The notes: generated by a model from the letters alone, not told the origin. Positions 1-8,983 are shown, counted from the stretch's first letter. The stretch is DNA of 64,000 nucleotides from Lacihabitans sp. LS3-19 (GCF_024343575.1 NZ_RJUA01000130.1:126217-190216), one strand, 5' to 3'. Made by a program: numbers and translations.

Positions 1-1
1 C

Positions 2-904
2 GGTATGCCAACTTATCATTTGGCAAATATTGTTGATGATCATTTAATGGAAATTACTCATGTGATAAGAGGAGAGGAGTGGCTTCCTTCTGCTCCATTG
101 CATATTTTGTTATACAAAGCTTTCGGTTGGAAAGCTCCTGAGTTTGCACATTTGCCGCTATTATTAAAGCCTGAAGGTAATGGCAAATTGAGTAAAAGAG
201 ATGGAGTTTTGGGGGATTTTCCGGTGTTTCCATTAGAGTGGCAAGATAAAGTCACAGGAGATTTTTCAAGAGGATTCAGAGAAGATGGCTATTATGCCGA
301 CGCTGTTGTAAACTTTTTGGCTTTTTTAGGTTGGAATCCTGGGAACGACCAAGAAATCATGAACATGAAGGAACTGATTTCGGCTTTCGATATTCATCAT
401 ATACACAAGTCTGGAGCGAGGTTTGATGTAAACAAGGCCAAGTGGTACAATCAAATGTATTTGCGTCAAAAAGATGATGCTGTTTTAACCGCAGAGATAG
501 ATTCCGAAATAAAAAATGCGGATTTGTCTTTAAAGATTGTAAAGTTGATGAAAGATAGAGTGACATTCACAAAAGAAATGCTGTCTGAAATTCCTTACAT
601 TTTTGAAGAACCTCAAACTTATGATGATGAAATAGCTCAAAAGAAATGGGACGAATTGGCTAAAACCGCTATGCCGAAAGTTGCTGAGGTTTTGAAAACT
701 GTAGAGGATTTTAATTCTCAGAATATCCATGACGCATTATTTGCTGGATTAGAAGCTGAAGGCATAAAACCAGGTAAAATTATGCAAGCATTACGTCTAG
801 CTATTACAGGCCAAGGCAAAGGCCCAGATTTGATGTTGACCATAGAGATTTTAGGTAAGGAAAAAGCGATAGCACGAATAGAGAAGGCTTTGGCTGTTCT
901 TTGA
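2..904 (+). CDS. gltX: glutamate--tRNA ligase, C-terminal part (5' end outside window)
   Basis: This is the 3' part of the class I aminoacyl-tRNA synthetase that charges tRNA-Glu in the cytoplasm. The frame is open from the window edge, and the first in-window Met lies inside the family motif GMPTYHLANIVDDHLM, so it is not the start. Visible signatures are ITHVIRGEEWLPS, the stretch that follows the active-site Rossmann core, and KLSKRDG, the KMSKS-type ATP-binding loop. The helical anticodon-binding region follows and ends at about residue 300 of the visible part, as expected for the family. A strong hairpin terminator lies right after the stop. A tRNA-Glu gene is 1.5 kb downstream on the other strand, which may be coincidence. 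Identification is firm; only the N-terminal portion is missing. Confidence 0.96.
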   Translation, partial: GMPTYHLANIVDDHLMEITHVIRGEEWLPSAPLHILLYKAFGWKAPEFAHLPLLLKPEGNGKLSKRDGVLGDFPVFPLEWQDKVTGDFSRGFREDGYYADAVVNFLAFLGWNPGNDQEIMNMKELISAFDIHHIHKSGARFDVNKAKWYNQMYLRQKDDAVLTAEIDSEIKNADLSLKIVKLMKDRVTFTKEMLSEIPYIFEEPQTYDDEIAQKKWDELAKTAMPKVAEVLKTVEDFNSQNIHDALFAGLEAEGIKPGKIMQALRLAITGQGKGPDLMLTIEILGKEKAIARIEKALAVL

Positions 905-924
905 ATTAGATATTTCTGAATTTG

Positions 925-963
925 AAAAAACCTGTTTCAATTATTTGAGGCAGGTTTTTTTTT
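925..963 (+). terminator. Rho-independent terminator of gltX
   Basis: A 16-bp stem (925-940 with 945-960, two G-U pairs) with a 4-nt loop ends in a run of T. It starts about 20 nt after the gltX stop. Confidence 0.9.
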
Positions 964-1217
964 GGGCGAAACAAGAAAGGTTAAAGTTTGCATAGTTCAA
1001 AGTTTGAAATATATAGAGTAGATAATTCTTATAGAAATGGATTTGGTGAATTTTGTAATTAGAAATTGTAAAAAAAAACGGCTAATTTAAAGGCTTAATT
1101 TAATTAAAGAATTTGAATATTATTCTTAGATTCGATTGTTTTTGAGTAAAATAAACTCTTTAATAATTTTAATAATTGTTTGTTTTAAAAATAAATCGAT
1201 GTATTTGATTCTACAAA

Positions 1218-1460
1218 TTATCTACTGTAACAAGCTAAAAAATAATCATGCAGATTAAAGTCAAAGATTACATATGGGAATAAATCAACATTTGTTATTG
1301 TAATTTGATAAGGATTATAAACATAAGGGTCATCTTTAGGGATTGAAAATCTTTTTTTTATAATTTCTATTTGAAAATCTATAATTTCAATTTCTCCGAC
1401 TAATTTATCAGTGATTTTGTCATAGTAATCTATCTGTCTTTTTTCTAGTCTTAAATTCAT
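1218..1460 (-). CDS. small protein of unknown function, coupled to the acetyltransferase gene
   Basis: An 80-residue acidic and aromatic-rich protein with no signal peptide, membrane segment or recognisable catalytic motif. Its ATG overlaps the stop codon of the upstream N-acetyltransferase gene in an ATGA arrangement (1457-1460), so the two are probably co-transcribed and translationally coupled. That arrangement is the main reason to believe the frame is real. The sequence contains YYDKITDKLVGEI and a DDPYVYNPY segment, which look like a conserved small-protein fold, but I cannot place it in a named family with confidence. Confidence 0.6.
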   Translation of the reverse strand: MNLRLEKRQIDYYDKITDKLVGEIEIIDFQIEIIKKRFSIPKDDPYVYNPYQITITNVDLFPYVIFDFNLHDYFLACYSR

Positions 1461-2224
1461 GAAATTGGTGTTTTTAAAACAATGTTAAAAAAGGTTTTCA
1501 AAGACAATCTTAATTCGTCTTCGTTATTTATCAATTTTTCAAATTTTTTCTTACCTTTTTTCTCAATAATTTTGTTGTTAAAAATAGTCAAACGCCCTGA
1601 TTTTGTTGGTTTTGTACAGATTGTGTTTTTAACAAAGTACGATAATGGATTAGTTTGTTTTTCGAAACAGATTTTTTCGAAATCACTAATTTTAACTTTA
1701 TTTAAGCTGAAAATGTATTTTTTTTGAATGACAAATTCTTCAGTAATCATCGATAAAATATAATCTTCATCATTTGATTTTTCAATTATGAATTGATTTC
1801 TACCATCACTTTGAAATCCTATTTTAATTTCTAAAGGTTTTACAAATAAATCTCCAAAACCTACATCAGCTAAATATTGTTTATTGTCAATTTCAATAAA
1901 AATAGACATGTGGTCATATTCTGGCCCTATTTTGCCTTTATCATCATAAATTCTTGATGCAATTATTCTGCTTTTAAACCCTAAATTTAAAAGTAACCAA
2001 CTAAAAAGAAAATTTAACTCATAGCAAAATCCTCCTCTTTTATTTTCTATTACTTTCCTGTAAATGCTGTCTAAATCTAAATCAATTAAAATCTTAAAAT
2101 GTATATCAAGGTTTTCAAATGGAATATTTAATACGTGGGTTTCATGTAGATAATTTAATGTTTTTTCATCAACGGTGTGTAGTTTTTTATAATTAATTCT
2201 CCTTAGATATTTATTTATGTCCAT
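1457..2224 (-). CDS. arylamine N-acetyltransferase family protein
   Basis: A cytoplasmic enzyme expected to transfer acetyl (or another acyl) from CoA to arylamines, hydrazines or a related native substrate. At 255 residues it is slightly shorter than the usual 260-280. The catalytic triad is visible: Cys67 in RGGFCYELN, His105 in YDHMSIF and Asp120 in ADVGFGD. The N-terminal part HVLNIPFENLDIH also fits the family. The last part of the protein is Lys-rich and less conserved. The gene lies alone on the minus strand between gltX and tRNA-Glu, followed only by the overlapping 80-residue gene. The substrate cannot be read from the sequence. Confidence 0.9.
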   Translation of the reverse strand: MDINKYLRRINYKKLHTVDEKTLNYLHETHVLNIPFENLDIHFKILIDLDLDSIYRKVIENKRGGFCYELNFLFSWLLLNLGFKSRIIASRIYDDKGKIGPEYDHMSIFIEIDNKQYLADVGFGDLFVKPLEIKIGFQSDGRNQFIIEKSNDEDYILSMITEEFVIQKKYIFSLNKVKISDFEKICFEKQTNPLSYFVKNTICTKPTKSGRLTIFNNKIIEKKGKKKFEKLINNEDELRLSLKTFFNIVLKTPIS

Positions 2225-2353
2225 TTTAAATCCTTAATTTATTCTTATTCTTCCAAATTTCGAAAAAAATATCAATCAAGTTCTTAATTTTTTACACGAA
2301 GTAAATAACTATTTAGATTCCCCCCCAACTTTTTTGCTTGATCCAAAATTTGC

Positions 2354-2387
2354 ACAAAAAAAAGCCCCAAATTTGCATTTGAGGCTT
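2354..2387 (-). terminator. Rho-independent terminator after tRNA-Glu
   Basis: On the minus strand an 11-bp stem (2387-2377 with 2372-2362, one G-U pair) with a 4-nt loop is followed by eight T residues. It lies 25 nt past the tRNA 3' end. Confidence 0.85.
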
Positions 2388-2411
2388 CTTAATTTTCACT
2401 TCACATCTTTG

Positions 2412-2483
2412 TGACCCTACGGGGAATCGAACCCCGGTTTCATCCGTGAAAGGGACGTGTCCTAACCGCTAGACGATAGGGCC
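2412..2483 (-). tRNA. tRNA-Glu (anticodon TTC)
   Basis: A 72-nt cloverleaf reads on the minus strand. The acceptor stem is GGCCCTA paired with TAGGGTC (one G-U pair) plus discriminator A. The D-arm contains TCTAGCGGTTAGGA, the anticodon loop is CTTTCAC with anticodon TTC, and the T-arm is CGGGG-TTCGATT-CCCCG. CCA is not encoded, as is common in Bacteroidota. The body resembles E. coli tRNA-Glu closely in the D and anticodon arms. It has its own promoter (2565-2596) and terminator (2354-2387). Confidence 0.97.
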
Positions 2484-2564
2484 GACTGGTCCCATTTATC
2501 GAAAATTTGCGTTAAAAAACATCATTTTTTCTAAATGACCGATACCGTTTCCGTTATCGTGGTG

Positions 2565-2596
2565 CAAAAGTATAACGATTATTTTTACTGTGCAAA
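2565..2596 (-). promoter_or_regulatory. promoter of tRNA-Glu
   Basis: On the minus strand the -33 box TTTG (2596-2593) is followed by 20 bp and a perfect -7 box TACTTTTG (2572-2565). This matches the Bacteroidetes sigma-A consensus exactly in sequence and spacing. Transcription would start near 2560, about 77 nt before the mature tRNA. Confidence 0.8.
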
Positions 2597-2733
2597 TGTT
2601 AATTTCAAATAAATTGATTTTGTGCAAAGTTCTTCTAAAAATTCAATGAAATATAAAAAAAAGTAAATTATTGGTCATTTTGAGGTTTTTAGTAGATATT
2701 TCTAATTTATTTTGGTCATTTTTCTAGCTTATT

Positions 2734-2764
2734 TTTGATGCTTTAAGGTTTATCCTTATTTTTG
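2734..2764 (+). promoter_or_regulatory. promoter of the M14 peptidase - PLD operon
   Basis: The -33 box TTTG (2734-2737), a 19-bp spacer and a perfect -7 box TATTTTTG (2757-2764) match the Bacteroidetes consensus. Transcription should start near 2769, which leaves a leader of about 17 nt before the ATG at 2786. The upstream in-frame TTG at 2762 lies inside the -7 box, so it cannot be the start. Confidence 0.75.
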
Positions 2765-2785
2765 AGGTATAACATTTTATCTCAA

Positions 2786-5281
2786 ATGCTCAATATCAAC
2801 AAACTAGCCATTTGCTTAATTCTTTTAAGCTCAAATTTATTTGGACAAGCTATAAAATCTCCAGAAGAATATCTTGGAAATAGCACAGGGTCCAAGTTTC
2901 ATTTTCATCATCAGCTGATATCCTACGTGGAATATGTGGCTGCTAATAAACCTGAAAATGTTAAAATTTTTCCTTTAGGTTATACTGCCGAAGGTCGACC
3001 ACAAATGATAGTGGCCATTGGATCTAAGGAAAATATTCAGAATATAGAAGAAATTAGAAAATCCAATCTTCGGAATATTGGCTTGTTAGATGGAGTAAAA
3101 AATAAAAATATCCCGGCAATTGCTATGCTATCTTACAATGTCCACGGAAACGAGGCCGTAAGTGCGGAGGTTTCGGTAAAGGTGGTTTATGAATTAGCTT
3201 CGGGCATTTCTGATTTAAGTAAAAAAGTGCTTTCAAACACCTTAGTATTGATAGATCCATGTGTAAACCCAGATGGATTTGATAGATATAGCACTTGGTA
3301 CAATCGATATTTAGGTTCAAGCCCAGATCTACATTCAGCTTCTGTAGAGCATCATGAACCTTGGCCAGGTGGAAGGTTTAATCATTATTTATTTGACTTA
3401 AACAGAGACATAGCTTGGCAAACGCAGAAAGAAACCCAACAGCGTATTAAGTTTTACAATAGCTGGATGCCACATTTGCATTCTGACTTTCACGAAATGA
3501 GCCCTAATTCTACCTATTATTTTCCACCGTCTGCAAAACCTTTTCATGAGGATCTTTCGCTGTGGCAAAGAGAGTTTCAAGAGAAATTGGGAGAGTACAA
3601 TAAGAAAAATTTTGACGACAAAGGTTGGTTGTATTATACCAAAGAGAACTACGATTTGTTTTATCCAAGCTACGGAGATACGTATCCTTCATATAACGGT
3701 GCTATCGCTATGACATTCGAGCAGGCTGGTGGTGGAGGGTCGGGTTTGTCTTTTATGAGAAATGATGGAGATACACTTACGCTTAAAGATAGGATAGCTC
3801 ATTCATATTCTACAAGCTTGGGTACTTTGTCAGCCATTTCTGATAATTCACAAAAAACGATTGAAGAGTTCATTAAGTTTTTTGAAGAACCAAAAAACAA
3901 AGGTTATGGAAAATACAAAAGCTATGTAATGAAATTTAAAGACAGTGAAGCGAATATTAAGGCTTTGACTGAGCAATTAGACAAAATGGGTATTACCTAT
4001 AGTTTTGCAAGTAAAAAATCTTCTGGCAATGGTTTCAATTTCCAAAATCAAAAAGAGGAGTCATTTAGTATTGAAGAAAATGACCTGATAGTTAATTCTT
4101 TCCAGCCCAAAGGCGTTTTAACAAAGATTCTTTTTGAACCAAAATCATATCTTGAAGATTCAAATACTTATGATATTACAGCATGGGCCCTTCCTTATGC
4201 ATTTGATTTAAAGGCTTTTGCGTCGACGCAGAAAATATCAGGTAATGATGCCAAACCAGTTTTTAGTCAGATTTCTGCAACTCCAGCTGGTAAAAAAGTA
4301 TTTGCATTTGCTTCAGAAATTAACTCTTTTGAATCGTCTAGGCTTTTAGCCGAACTTTTAAAAGAAAAAATAAAGGTAAGAATTCAAGAATCTCCATTTA
4401 AAGCCAACGGAAAATCTTACAAAAGCGGGACATTGCTCATAACTAGAAAAGGAAATGAAGGATTAGGTGAGAGTTTTGAAAGTAAAGTTTTAGGCATAGC
4501 TGCAAAGTATAGCCTCAACTTAAATGCATTGACATCAGGTTTAGTTGAGAACGGCCCAGATTTAGGCTCGGGTTCGGTGGATATTGTTAAGCCTCCAAAA
4601 ATTGGTATTGTAATCGGTGCTGGTGTTACGCCAACAGCGGCAGGAGATGTTTGGCATTTCTTTGATAAACAATTGGAATATCCTTCAACGCTAATCGATG
4701 GCTCATATTTTTCAAGAGTTGATTTATGGCAGTTTGATGTTTTGATTTTGCCAAACGGCAGCTATGGGAAAATCATCAATGATCACAAAGAGATTACACG
4801 TTGGGTGAGTGACGGAGGAAGATTGATAGTGATGGAAGATGCTAATTCTTATTTTCAAGGAAAAGATGGCATTGAACTTCAATCAAAAAGTAAATCAGAC
4901 AAAGCCCAAGATTCTTCCAAAACTTATGGTGCTAGAGAAAGAGATGCTATTTCAGATCAAATACCAGGGGCTATTTACAATGTTAAGCTTGACAATACCC
5001 ACCCATTGGCTTATGGATACAATTCTGATATTTATGTGATGGTAAGAAGTGTATTAAATAATGAATTTCTTAAAAACGGTTGGAATGTAGGTAAACTTGG
5101 AGAGCACATGAGTGGTTTTGTAGGAAATAACGCCAAAGCTTCGATGAAAGATGTACCAGTATATGGAGTTCAGGATATAGGAAAAGGTAAAATTATCTAT
5201 ATGTTAGAAAGTCCAATATTTAGAGGTTTTTGGTATGGCGGGAAGTTGATGATGGCTAATGCGGCGTTTTTGGTAAAGTAA
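2786..5281 (+). CDS. secreted M14-family zinc carboxypeptidase-like protein
   Basis: An exported zinc peptidase of the carboxypeptidase A (M14) family, 831 residues from the ATG at 2786. That start gives a clear signal peptide (KLAICLILLSSNLFGQA), and the promoter at 2734-2764 supports it. Zinc ligands are His120 and Glu123 in NVHGNEAVSAE and His236 in LHSDFHEMS. The substrate-side motifs VNPDG (around 160) and DLNRD (around 204) and a probable catalytic Glu312 in MTFEQAG are all present. The roughly 450-residue C-terminal part resembles the GATase1-like extension found on large Bacteroidetes M14 proteins (GIVIGAGVTP, GGRLIVMED). It is followed 4 nt later by the PLD lipoprotein gene, so the two form an operon. 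Its natural substrate is unknown; a periplasmic or surface role in peptide or cell-wall peptide trimming is inferred. Confidence 0.88.
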   Translation: MLNINKLAICLILLSSNLFGQAIKSPEEYLGNSTGSKFHFHHQLISYVEYVAANKPENVKIFPLGYTAEGRPQMIVAIGSKENIQNIEEIRKSNLRNIGLLDGVKNKNIPAIAMLSYNVHGNEAVSAEVSVKVVYELASGISDLSKKVLSNTLVLIDPCVNPDGFDRYSTWYNRYLGSSPDLHSASVEHHEPWPGGRFNHYLFDLNRDIAWQTQKETQQRIKFYNSWMPHLHSDFHEMSPNSTYYFPPSAKPFHEDLSLWQREFQEKLGEYNKKNFDDKGWLYYTKENYDLFYPSYGDTYPSYNGAIAMTFEQAGGGGSGLSFMRNDGDTLTLKDRIAHSYSTSLGTLSAISDNSQKTIEEFIKFFEEPKNKGYGKYKSYVMKFKDSEANIKALTEQLDKMGITYSFASKKSSGNGFNFQNQKEESFSIEENDLIVNSFQPKGVLTKILFEPKSYLEDSNTYDITAWALPYAFDLKAFASTQKISGNDAKPVFSQISATPAGKKVFAFASEINSFESSRLLAELLKEKIKVRIQESPFKANGKSYKSGTLLITRKGNEGLGESFESKVLGIAAKYSLNLNALTSGLVENGPDLGSGSVDIVKPPKIGIVIGAGVTPTAAGDVWHFFDKQLEYPSTLIDGSYFSRVDLWQFDVLILPNGSYGKIINDHKEITRWVSDGGRLIVMEDANSYFQGKDGIELQSKSKSDKAQDSSKTYGARERDAISDQIPGAIYNVKLDNTHPLAYGYNSDIYVMVRSVLNNEFLKNGWNVGKLGEHMSGFVGNNAKASMKDVPVYGVQDIGKGKIIYMLESPIFRGFWYGGKLMMANAAFLVK

Positions 5282-5285
5282 ATTT

Positions 5286-6809
5286 ATGCTTAAAATAATT
5301 GGTGCAAGTTTTTTATGTATCGTGCTTTTCTCTTGTTCGAAAGAAACTAAAAAAGAGGAAAGCAAAATAGATTTTTGTTCTAAAATACACCAAAAAGAAG
5401 GTGGGCAAATTCAAAAATATCTTGAGGGTTTTTCAGAGAAAATGAAAAATCAAACTGCCGCTTATGTGCTTGAGGATGGTGGAGGTTCATTGGTTACTCG
5501 TGCTTGGTTTACCGAAAATTCTGAGAAAAGTATTGATATTCAGTATTTTATATTTTCGACTGACAATGTAGGCCTCATTGCTTGTGATTACTTGATTCGA
5601 GCTGCGGATAGAGGCGTTAAAGTCCGACTTTTGGTGGATGATATGATGGTGGACTCTGAACTTGAGGATATTCTAAGCATGGAAGCTCATCCTAATATTG
5701 AAATCAAGATTTATAATCCAGGCGTAAATTTGGGTAAAAACATTTTTAAGAAAATCGGGAAGTTTGTGAGTGATTATAGAAATGCTAACCTTAGGATGCA
5801 TAATAAAACCTTTATTGTTGACAAAAAAGTAGCTATAACCGGCGGAAGGAATATTGCAGATGAATATTTTGATTATGATCATGAATATAATTTCAGAGAC
5901 AGAGATATATTATTAATAGGCAAATCAGTATCTCAAATAAATGACTCATTTGTACAGTTTTGGGAAAGTGAATTGAGTGTGCCAGTTTCAAAATTGAGTG
6001 CAGATAAAATACAATACAAAGGTGATGCTTATGAAAAACTCCATCAATATGCATGTAATCCTGATAACTTTTGGCCCCAAGTCCGAAAAGAATTAAACGA
6101 GTTTCCTGCCACATTTCAAAAAATAATACAATCAGAAGCTATAGTTTGGTCTGATAATGTGAGATTTGTGTCTGATATGCCAGGAAAAAATGAAGGTAAA
6201 AATGGCTTAGAAGGTGGTGGGCAGTCTACCAAAGAATTGATTGGTTTAATAAATGGAGCCAAGACAAGTATAGATATCAATACGCCCTATTTGATTACAA
6301 CAGAATTGGGAAAAAGTGTTTTCAGAAATGCTGTTAAAAGGGGTGTTAAAGTAAGGATTTTGACCAATTCGATGTCTTCAACTGACAATGCGGAGGCATT
6401 TAGCGGTTATCAAAGAGACCGAGTGGAACTTTTGAGAACTGGCATCGAAATATATGAATTTAAGCCAGATGCGGCTGAAAGATTTAAAGTAATGACTGGG
6501 GCATTACAAAAGAAAATGAATTTTACGCCAATTTTTGGCCTTCATGCCAAGTCCATGGTGATTGATGGCCATATTGCGGTAGTTGGTACTTTCAATTTGG
6601 ACCCAAGAAGTGCCAATCTCAACACAGAATGTTTTGCTTTGGTGGATTCTGAAAAGCTTTCTGAAGGTATTTTGAAAAATATGAATGAGGATTTTCAGAC
6701 TGGCAACTCATGGAAAATTACGCCAAACTTTAATCCAGATAAAGAAGTAAATTTAGCTAAAAGATTAAAAGTTAAGAGCAGGAGGGTGGTTCCTAAGTCG
6801 ATTTTGTAA
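5286..6809 (+). CDS. phospholipase D-like lipoprotein
   Basis: A membrane-anchored lipoprotein of the PLD superfamily, 507 residues. The signal peptide ends in the lipobox LFSC (Cys17). Two HKD catalytic motifs are intact: His172-Lys174-Asp179 in MHNKTFIVDKK and His420-Lys422-Asp427 in LHAKSMVIDGH. Each is followed by the usual GG/GTFN-type segment (GGRNIADEY; GTFNLDPRSAN). The layout resembles the cardiolipin synthase/PLDc_2 group, but a lipoprotein anchor instead of N-terminal transmembrane helices argues for a periplasm-facing or surface phosphodiesterase. The gene starts 4 nt after the M14 peptidase stop and should share its promoter. Substrate (phospholipid or nucleic acid) is not decided by sequence. 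Confidence 0.88.
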   Translation: MLKIIGASFLCIVLFSCSKETKKEESKIDFCSKIHQKEGGQIQKYLEGFSEKMKNQTAAYVLEDGGGSLVTRAWFTENSEKSIDIQYFIFSTDNVGLIACDYLIRAADRGVKVRLLVDDMMVDSELEDILSMEAHPNIEIKIYNPGVNLGKNIFKKIGKFVSDYRNANLRMHNKTFIVDKKVAITGGRNIADEYFDYDHEYNFRDRDILLIGKSVSQINDSFVQFWESELSVPVSKLSADKIQYKGDAYEKLHQYACNPDNFWPQVRKELNEFPATFQKIIQSEAIVWSDNVRFVSDMPGKNEGKNGLEGGGQSTKELIGLINGAKTSIDINTPYLITTELGKSVFRNAVKRGVKVRILTNSMSSTDNAEAFSGYQRDRVELLRTGIEIYEFKPDAAERFKVMTGALQKKMNFTPIFGLHAKSMVIDGHIAVVGTFNLDPRSANLNTECFALVDSEKLSEGILKNMNEDFQTGNSWKITPNFNPDKEVNLAKRLKVKSRRVVPKSIL

Positions 6810-6965
6810 GTTTATTTATCTTTTGCAGCAAAAACAATAACCTTAAAAAAAAGATTTTTTTTCATTTTTGACCTATTTTGATTATATTTTATTGAAATAC
6901 CAATCGGAAATAGTCTTTTTTCAAGAATAATCCTTTCTTGGTATACAAGTCAAAAATATTCTCCT

Positions 6966-6974
6966 TACTTTTGC
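6966..6974 (+). promoter_or_regulatory. -7 promoter box of the DEAD-box helicase gene
   Basis: TACTTTTGC is a perfect TAnnTTTG(C) box. No -33 TTTG stands at the normal distance (nearest TTG at 6938-6940, a 25-bp gap). Transcription from here would give a leader of about 190 nt. Confidence 0.55.
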
Positions 6975-6979
6975 ATCGT

Positions 6980-7170
6980 TTTTAATCGAACTATCCGTTC
7001 GAGACTCTGCAAATGGCAAAAGGTCTGTGAGACCCTTTAATTTTTTCCCTTCAGAGCAGGCAACGGATATTAATCCGTGATGTTCACGTAAGGGCGTATC
7101 GCAATCGCCTCAAATTTATTATTTTTTTCAAAAATTCGGTCGTTAGCGAAACGCCCGACAAACAGATTTT
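6980..7170 (+). promoter_or_regulatory. long structured 5' leader of the DEAD-box helicase mRNA
   Basis: About 190 nt without a reading frame separate the -7 box from the ATG. The leader can fold into a nested element: 6993-6999 (ATCCGTT) pairs perfectly with 7062-7068 (AACGGAT), enclosing CTCTG/CAGAG (7005-7009 with 7052-7056) and GGTCT/AGACC (7022-7026 with 7030-7034). The same AACGGAT can instead pair with ATCCGT at 7073-7078, and a further hairpin (7076-7080 with 7084-7088) competes with that one. The 5' arm also competes with a 6-bp hairpin at 6986-7002. Long leaders that sense cold are known for cold-shock helicase and csp genes in other bacteria; that this is one is an inference. Confidence 0.5.
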
Positions 7171-8958
7171 ATGCAAACAGTAAAGTTTACAGATTTCCCT
7201 GTGTCAGAATTTATTTTGCAAGCAGTGGAAGAAATGGGTTTCGTAGATACAACTCCTATACAAGCAGCCGCAATTCCGGTAGTGTTGTCAGGAAGAGATG
7301 TAATCGGACAAGCTCAAACAGGAACGGGAAAAACTGCAGCCTTTGGTATTCCTGCCATTGAGCATGTAGATGTGAGCAATCGTGCCACACAAGTATTGAT
7401 TATGTGCCCTACAAGAGAGTTGGCTCTACAAGTAAAAGAGCAGATTACAAAATTAGCAAAATTCAAAAAAGGTTTATTGGTAACTGCCATCTATGGAGGA
7501 GAATCTTACGAGCGTCAATTTGCCAACCTTAAAAGAGGTACGCAGATAGTAGTAGGTACGCCTGGTAGAATTATGGACCACATCGAAAAGAAAACTTTGA
7601 AATTGGATAATATTTCGATGGTTATTTTGGATGAAGCTGACGAAATGTTGAACATGGGATTCAGAGAGGATATTGAGCAAATTTTGTCTCATGCACCTTC
7701 AGAAAGACAAACGGTTCTTTTCTCAGCTACGATGTCTAAGGATATTTTGAATATCACAAAGAAGTTTCAGAAAGATCCTGAGATTATTAAAGTAACAAAA
7801 AACGAAATCACAAACGTAAACATTGACCAAACTTTTTACTTGGTAAAAAGAGAAGCTAAGTTTGAGTTGATGGTTAGATTGATAGATGTACACGATTTAC
7901 AATTGATGTTGGTGTTTTGTAATACCAAATCAAAAGTGGATGAGTTAGTAGAAGATTTGCAAGCACAAGGTTATGCGGCAGAAGGACTACACGGAGATTT
8001 ACGTCAAGCGGCGAGAAATCAGGTAATGAACAAGTTCAGAAACGGAAATACAAAAATATTGGTAGCTACTGACGTAGCAGCTAGAGGTATTGACGTGAGC
8101 GGTGTTGATGCCGTATTCAACTTTGACCTTCCAATGGACCTTGAGTATTATGTACACCGTATCGGTCGTACAGGTAGAGCAGGTAAATTGGGTAGAGCAT
8201 TTTTGTTTATCAGCAAAAGAGACCGTAACCGTATGAGAGATTTGGAGCATTATACTAAATCTGCAATACCACAAGGTCAAATACCAACGCAAGCTGACAT
8301 GACCAAAGCTCGTCAGGCGAAATTTGTAGAGAAAATCAAAGCAAATATCCAAGACGAAGACAATGAGGCTTTTGAAGGAATAGTAGACCAATTAAAAGAA
8401 GAAGGTATATTGACACATCAAATTGTTTCTGCCCTAATGCGTATGCAAGCAGGAACAGCTAGGAAGTCTAACTTCAAAGATCACGAACTGTCTGACGACG
8501 GAGGTAGAACAGGAGATAGAAGAACTGAGAGCAGATTTGGTGGTAGAAACGAAAGACCAACAGGTGGAAGAGGATTTGAAAGAGGAGGAGATTCTTCAAG
8601 AAACGGAAGTTTTGAGAGAAGAGGTGATTCAACAAAACCTAGAACACGTGAATTCTCACCAGAGGGCGGAAGACCAAGAAGAGCATTTGGAGCAACTCCA
8701 GGAGCACCTTCAGTAGCTGAAGCTGGTATGACGAGATTGTTCTTAAACCTTGGAAGAAAGGACAATGTTTCTCCAAACCATATTGTTGGAGCTATAGCTT
8801 CAGAAGCAAAGATTCCAGGAAGAGCGATTGGTCAGATAGATATGTATGATAAGTTTAGCTTTATAGAAGTTGCTCACAAAGACGTAAGTAAAGTAATAGA
8901 CGGAATGAAAGGTAAAACTATCAATGCTCGTGAAGCGAACATAGAAGTAGCGAAATAA
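7171..8958 (+). CDS. deaD: DEAD-box ATP-dependent RNA helicase (DeaD/CsdA type)
   Basis: An ATP-dependent RNA helicase that remodels structured RNA, typically in ribosome assembly and cold adaptation. All family motifs are intact: motif I AQTGTGKT (48-55), PTRELA (80-85), TPGR (130-133), DEAD (154-157), SAT (185-187), ARGID (304-308) and HRIGRTGR (329-336). After the two RecA-like domains comes a Gly/Arg-rich linker with repeated RGG-like units (about 437-512). A DbpA/CsdA-type RNA-binding domain follows (about 520-595, MTRLFLNLGRKDNVSP onward). Length (595) and this C-terminal domain fit DeaD/CsdA rather than RhlE. The long structured leader and a solid terminator make it a single-gene unit. 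Confidence 0.93.
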   Translation: MQTVKFTDFPVSEFILQAVEEMGFVDTTPIQAAAIPVVLSGRDVIGQAQTGTGKTAAFGIPAIEHVDVSNRATQVLIMCPTRELALQVKEQITKLAKFKKGLLVTAIYGGESYERQFANLKRGTQIVVGTPGRIMDHIEKKTLKLDNISMVILDEADEMLNMGFREDIEQILSHAPSERQTVLFSATMSKDILNITKKFQKDPEIIKVTKNEITNVNIDQTFYLVKREAKFELMVRLIDVHDLQLMLVFCNTKSKVDELVEDLQAQGYAAEGLHGDLRQAARNQVMNKFRNGNTKILVATDVAARGIDVSGVDAVFNFDLPMDLEYYVHRIGRTGRAGKLGRAFLFISKRDRNRMRDLEHYTKSAIPQGQIPTQADMTKARQAKFVEKIKANIQDEDNEAFEGIVDQLKEEGILTHQIVSALMRMQAGTARKSNFKDHELSDDGGRTGDRRTESRFGGRNERPTGGRGFERGGDSSRNGSFERRGDSTKPRTREFSPEGGRPRRAFGATPGAPSVAEAGMTRLFLNLGRKDNVSPNHIVGAIASEAKIPGRAIGQIDMYDKFSFIEVAHKDVSKVIDGMKGKTINAREANIEVAK

Positions 8959-8983
8959 AATTTTTTTTGATAGAATTTAAAAG

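Noticed and set aside
1482-1727. An 81-residue plus-strand frame opposite the N-acetyltransferase
   Set aside because: It is Phe/Leu-rich only because it is antisense to a Lys-rich coding region.
2762-2785. TTG start of the M14 peptidase gene
   Set aside because: The codon lies inside a perfect -7 promoter box, and the ATG at 2786 gives a better signal peptide.
6846-6863. A-run/T-run repeat after the PLD gene as terminator
   Set aside because: Only an A/T stem with a two-base loop can form, and no G-C pairs support it. I see no clear terminator for this operon.
7999-8391. A 130-residue minus-strand frame inside the helicase gene
   Set aside because: It is antisense to conserved helicase motifs and has no recognisable protein features.
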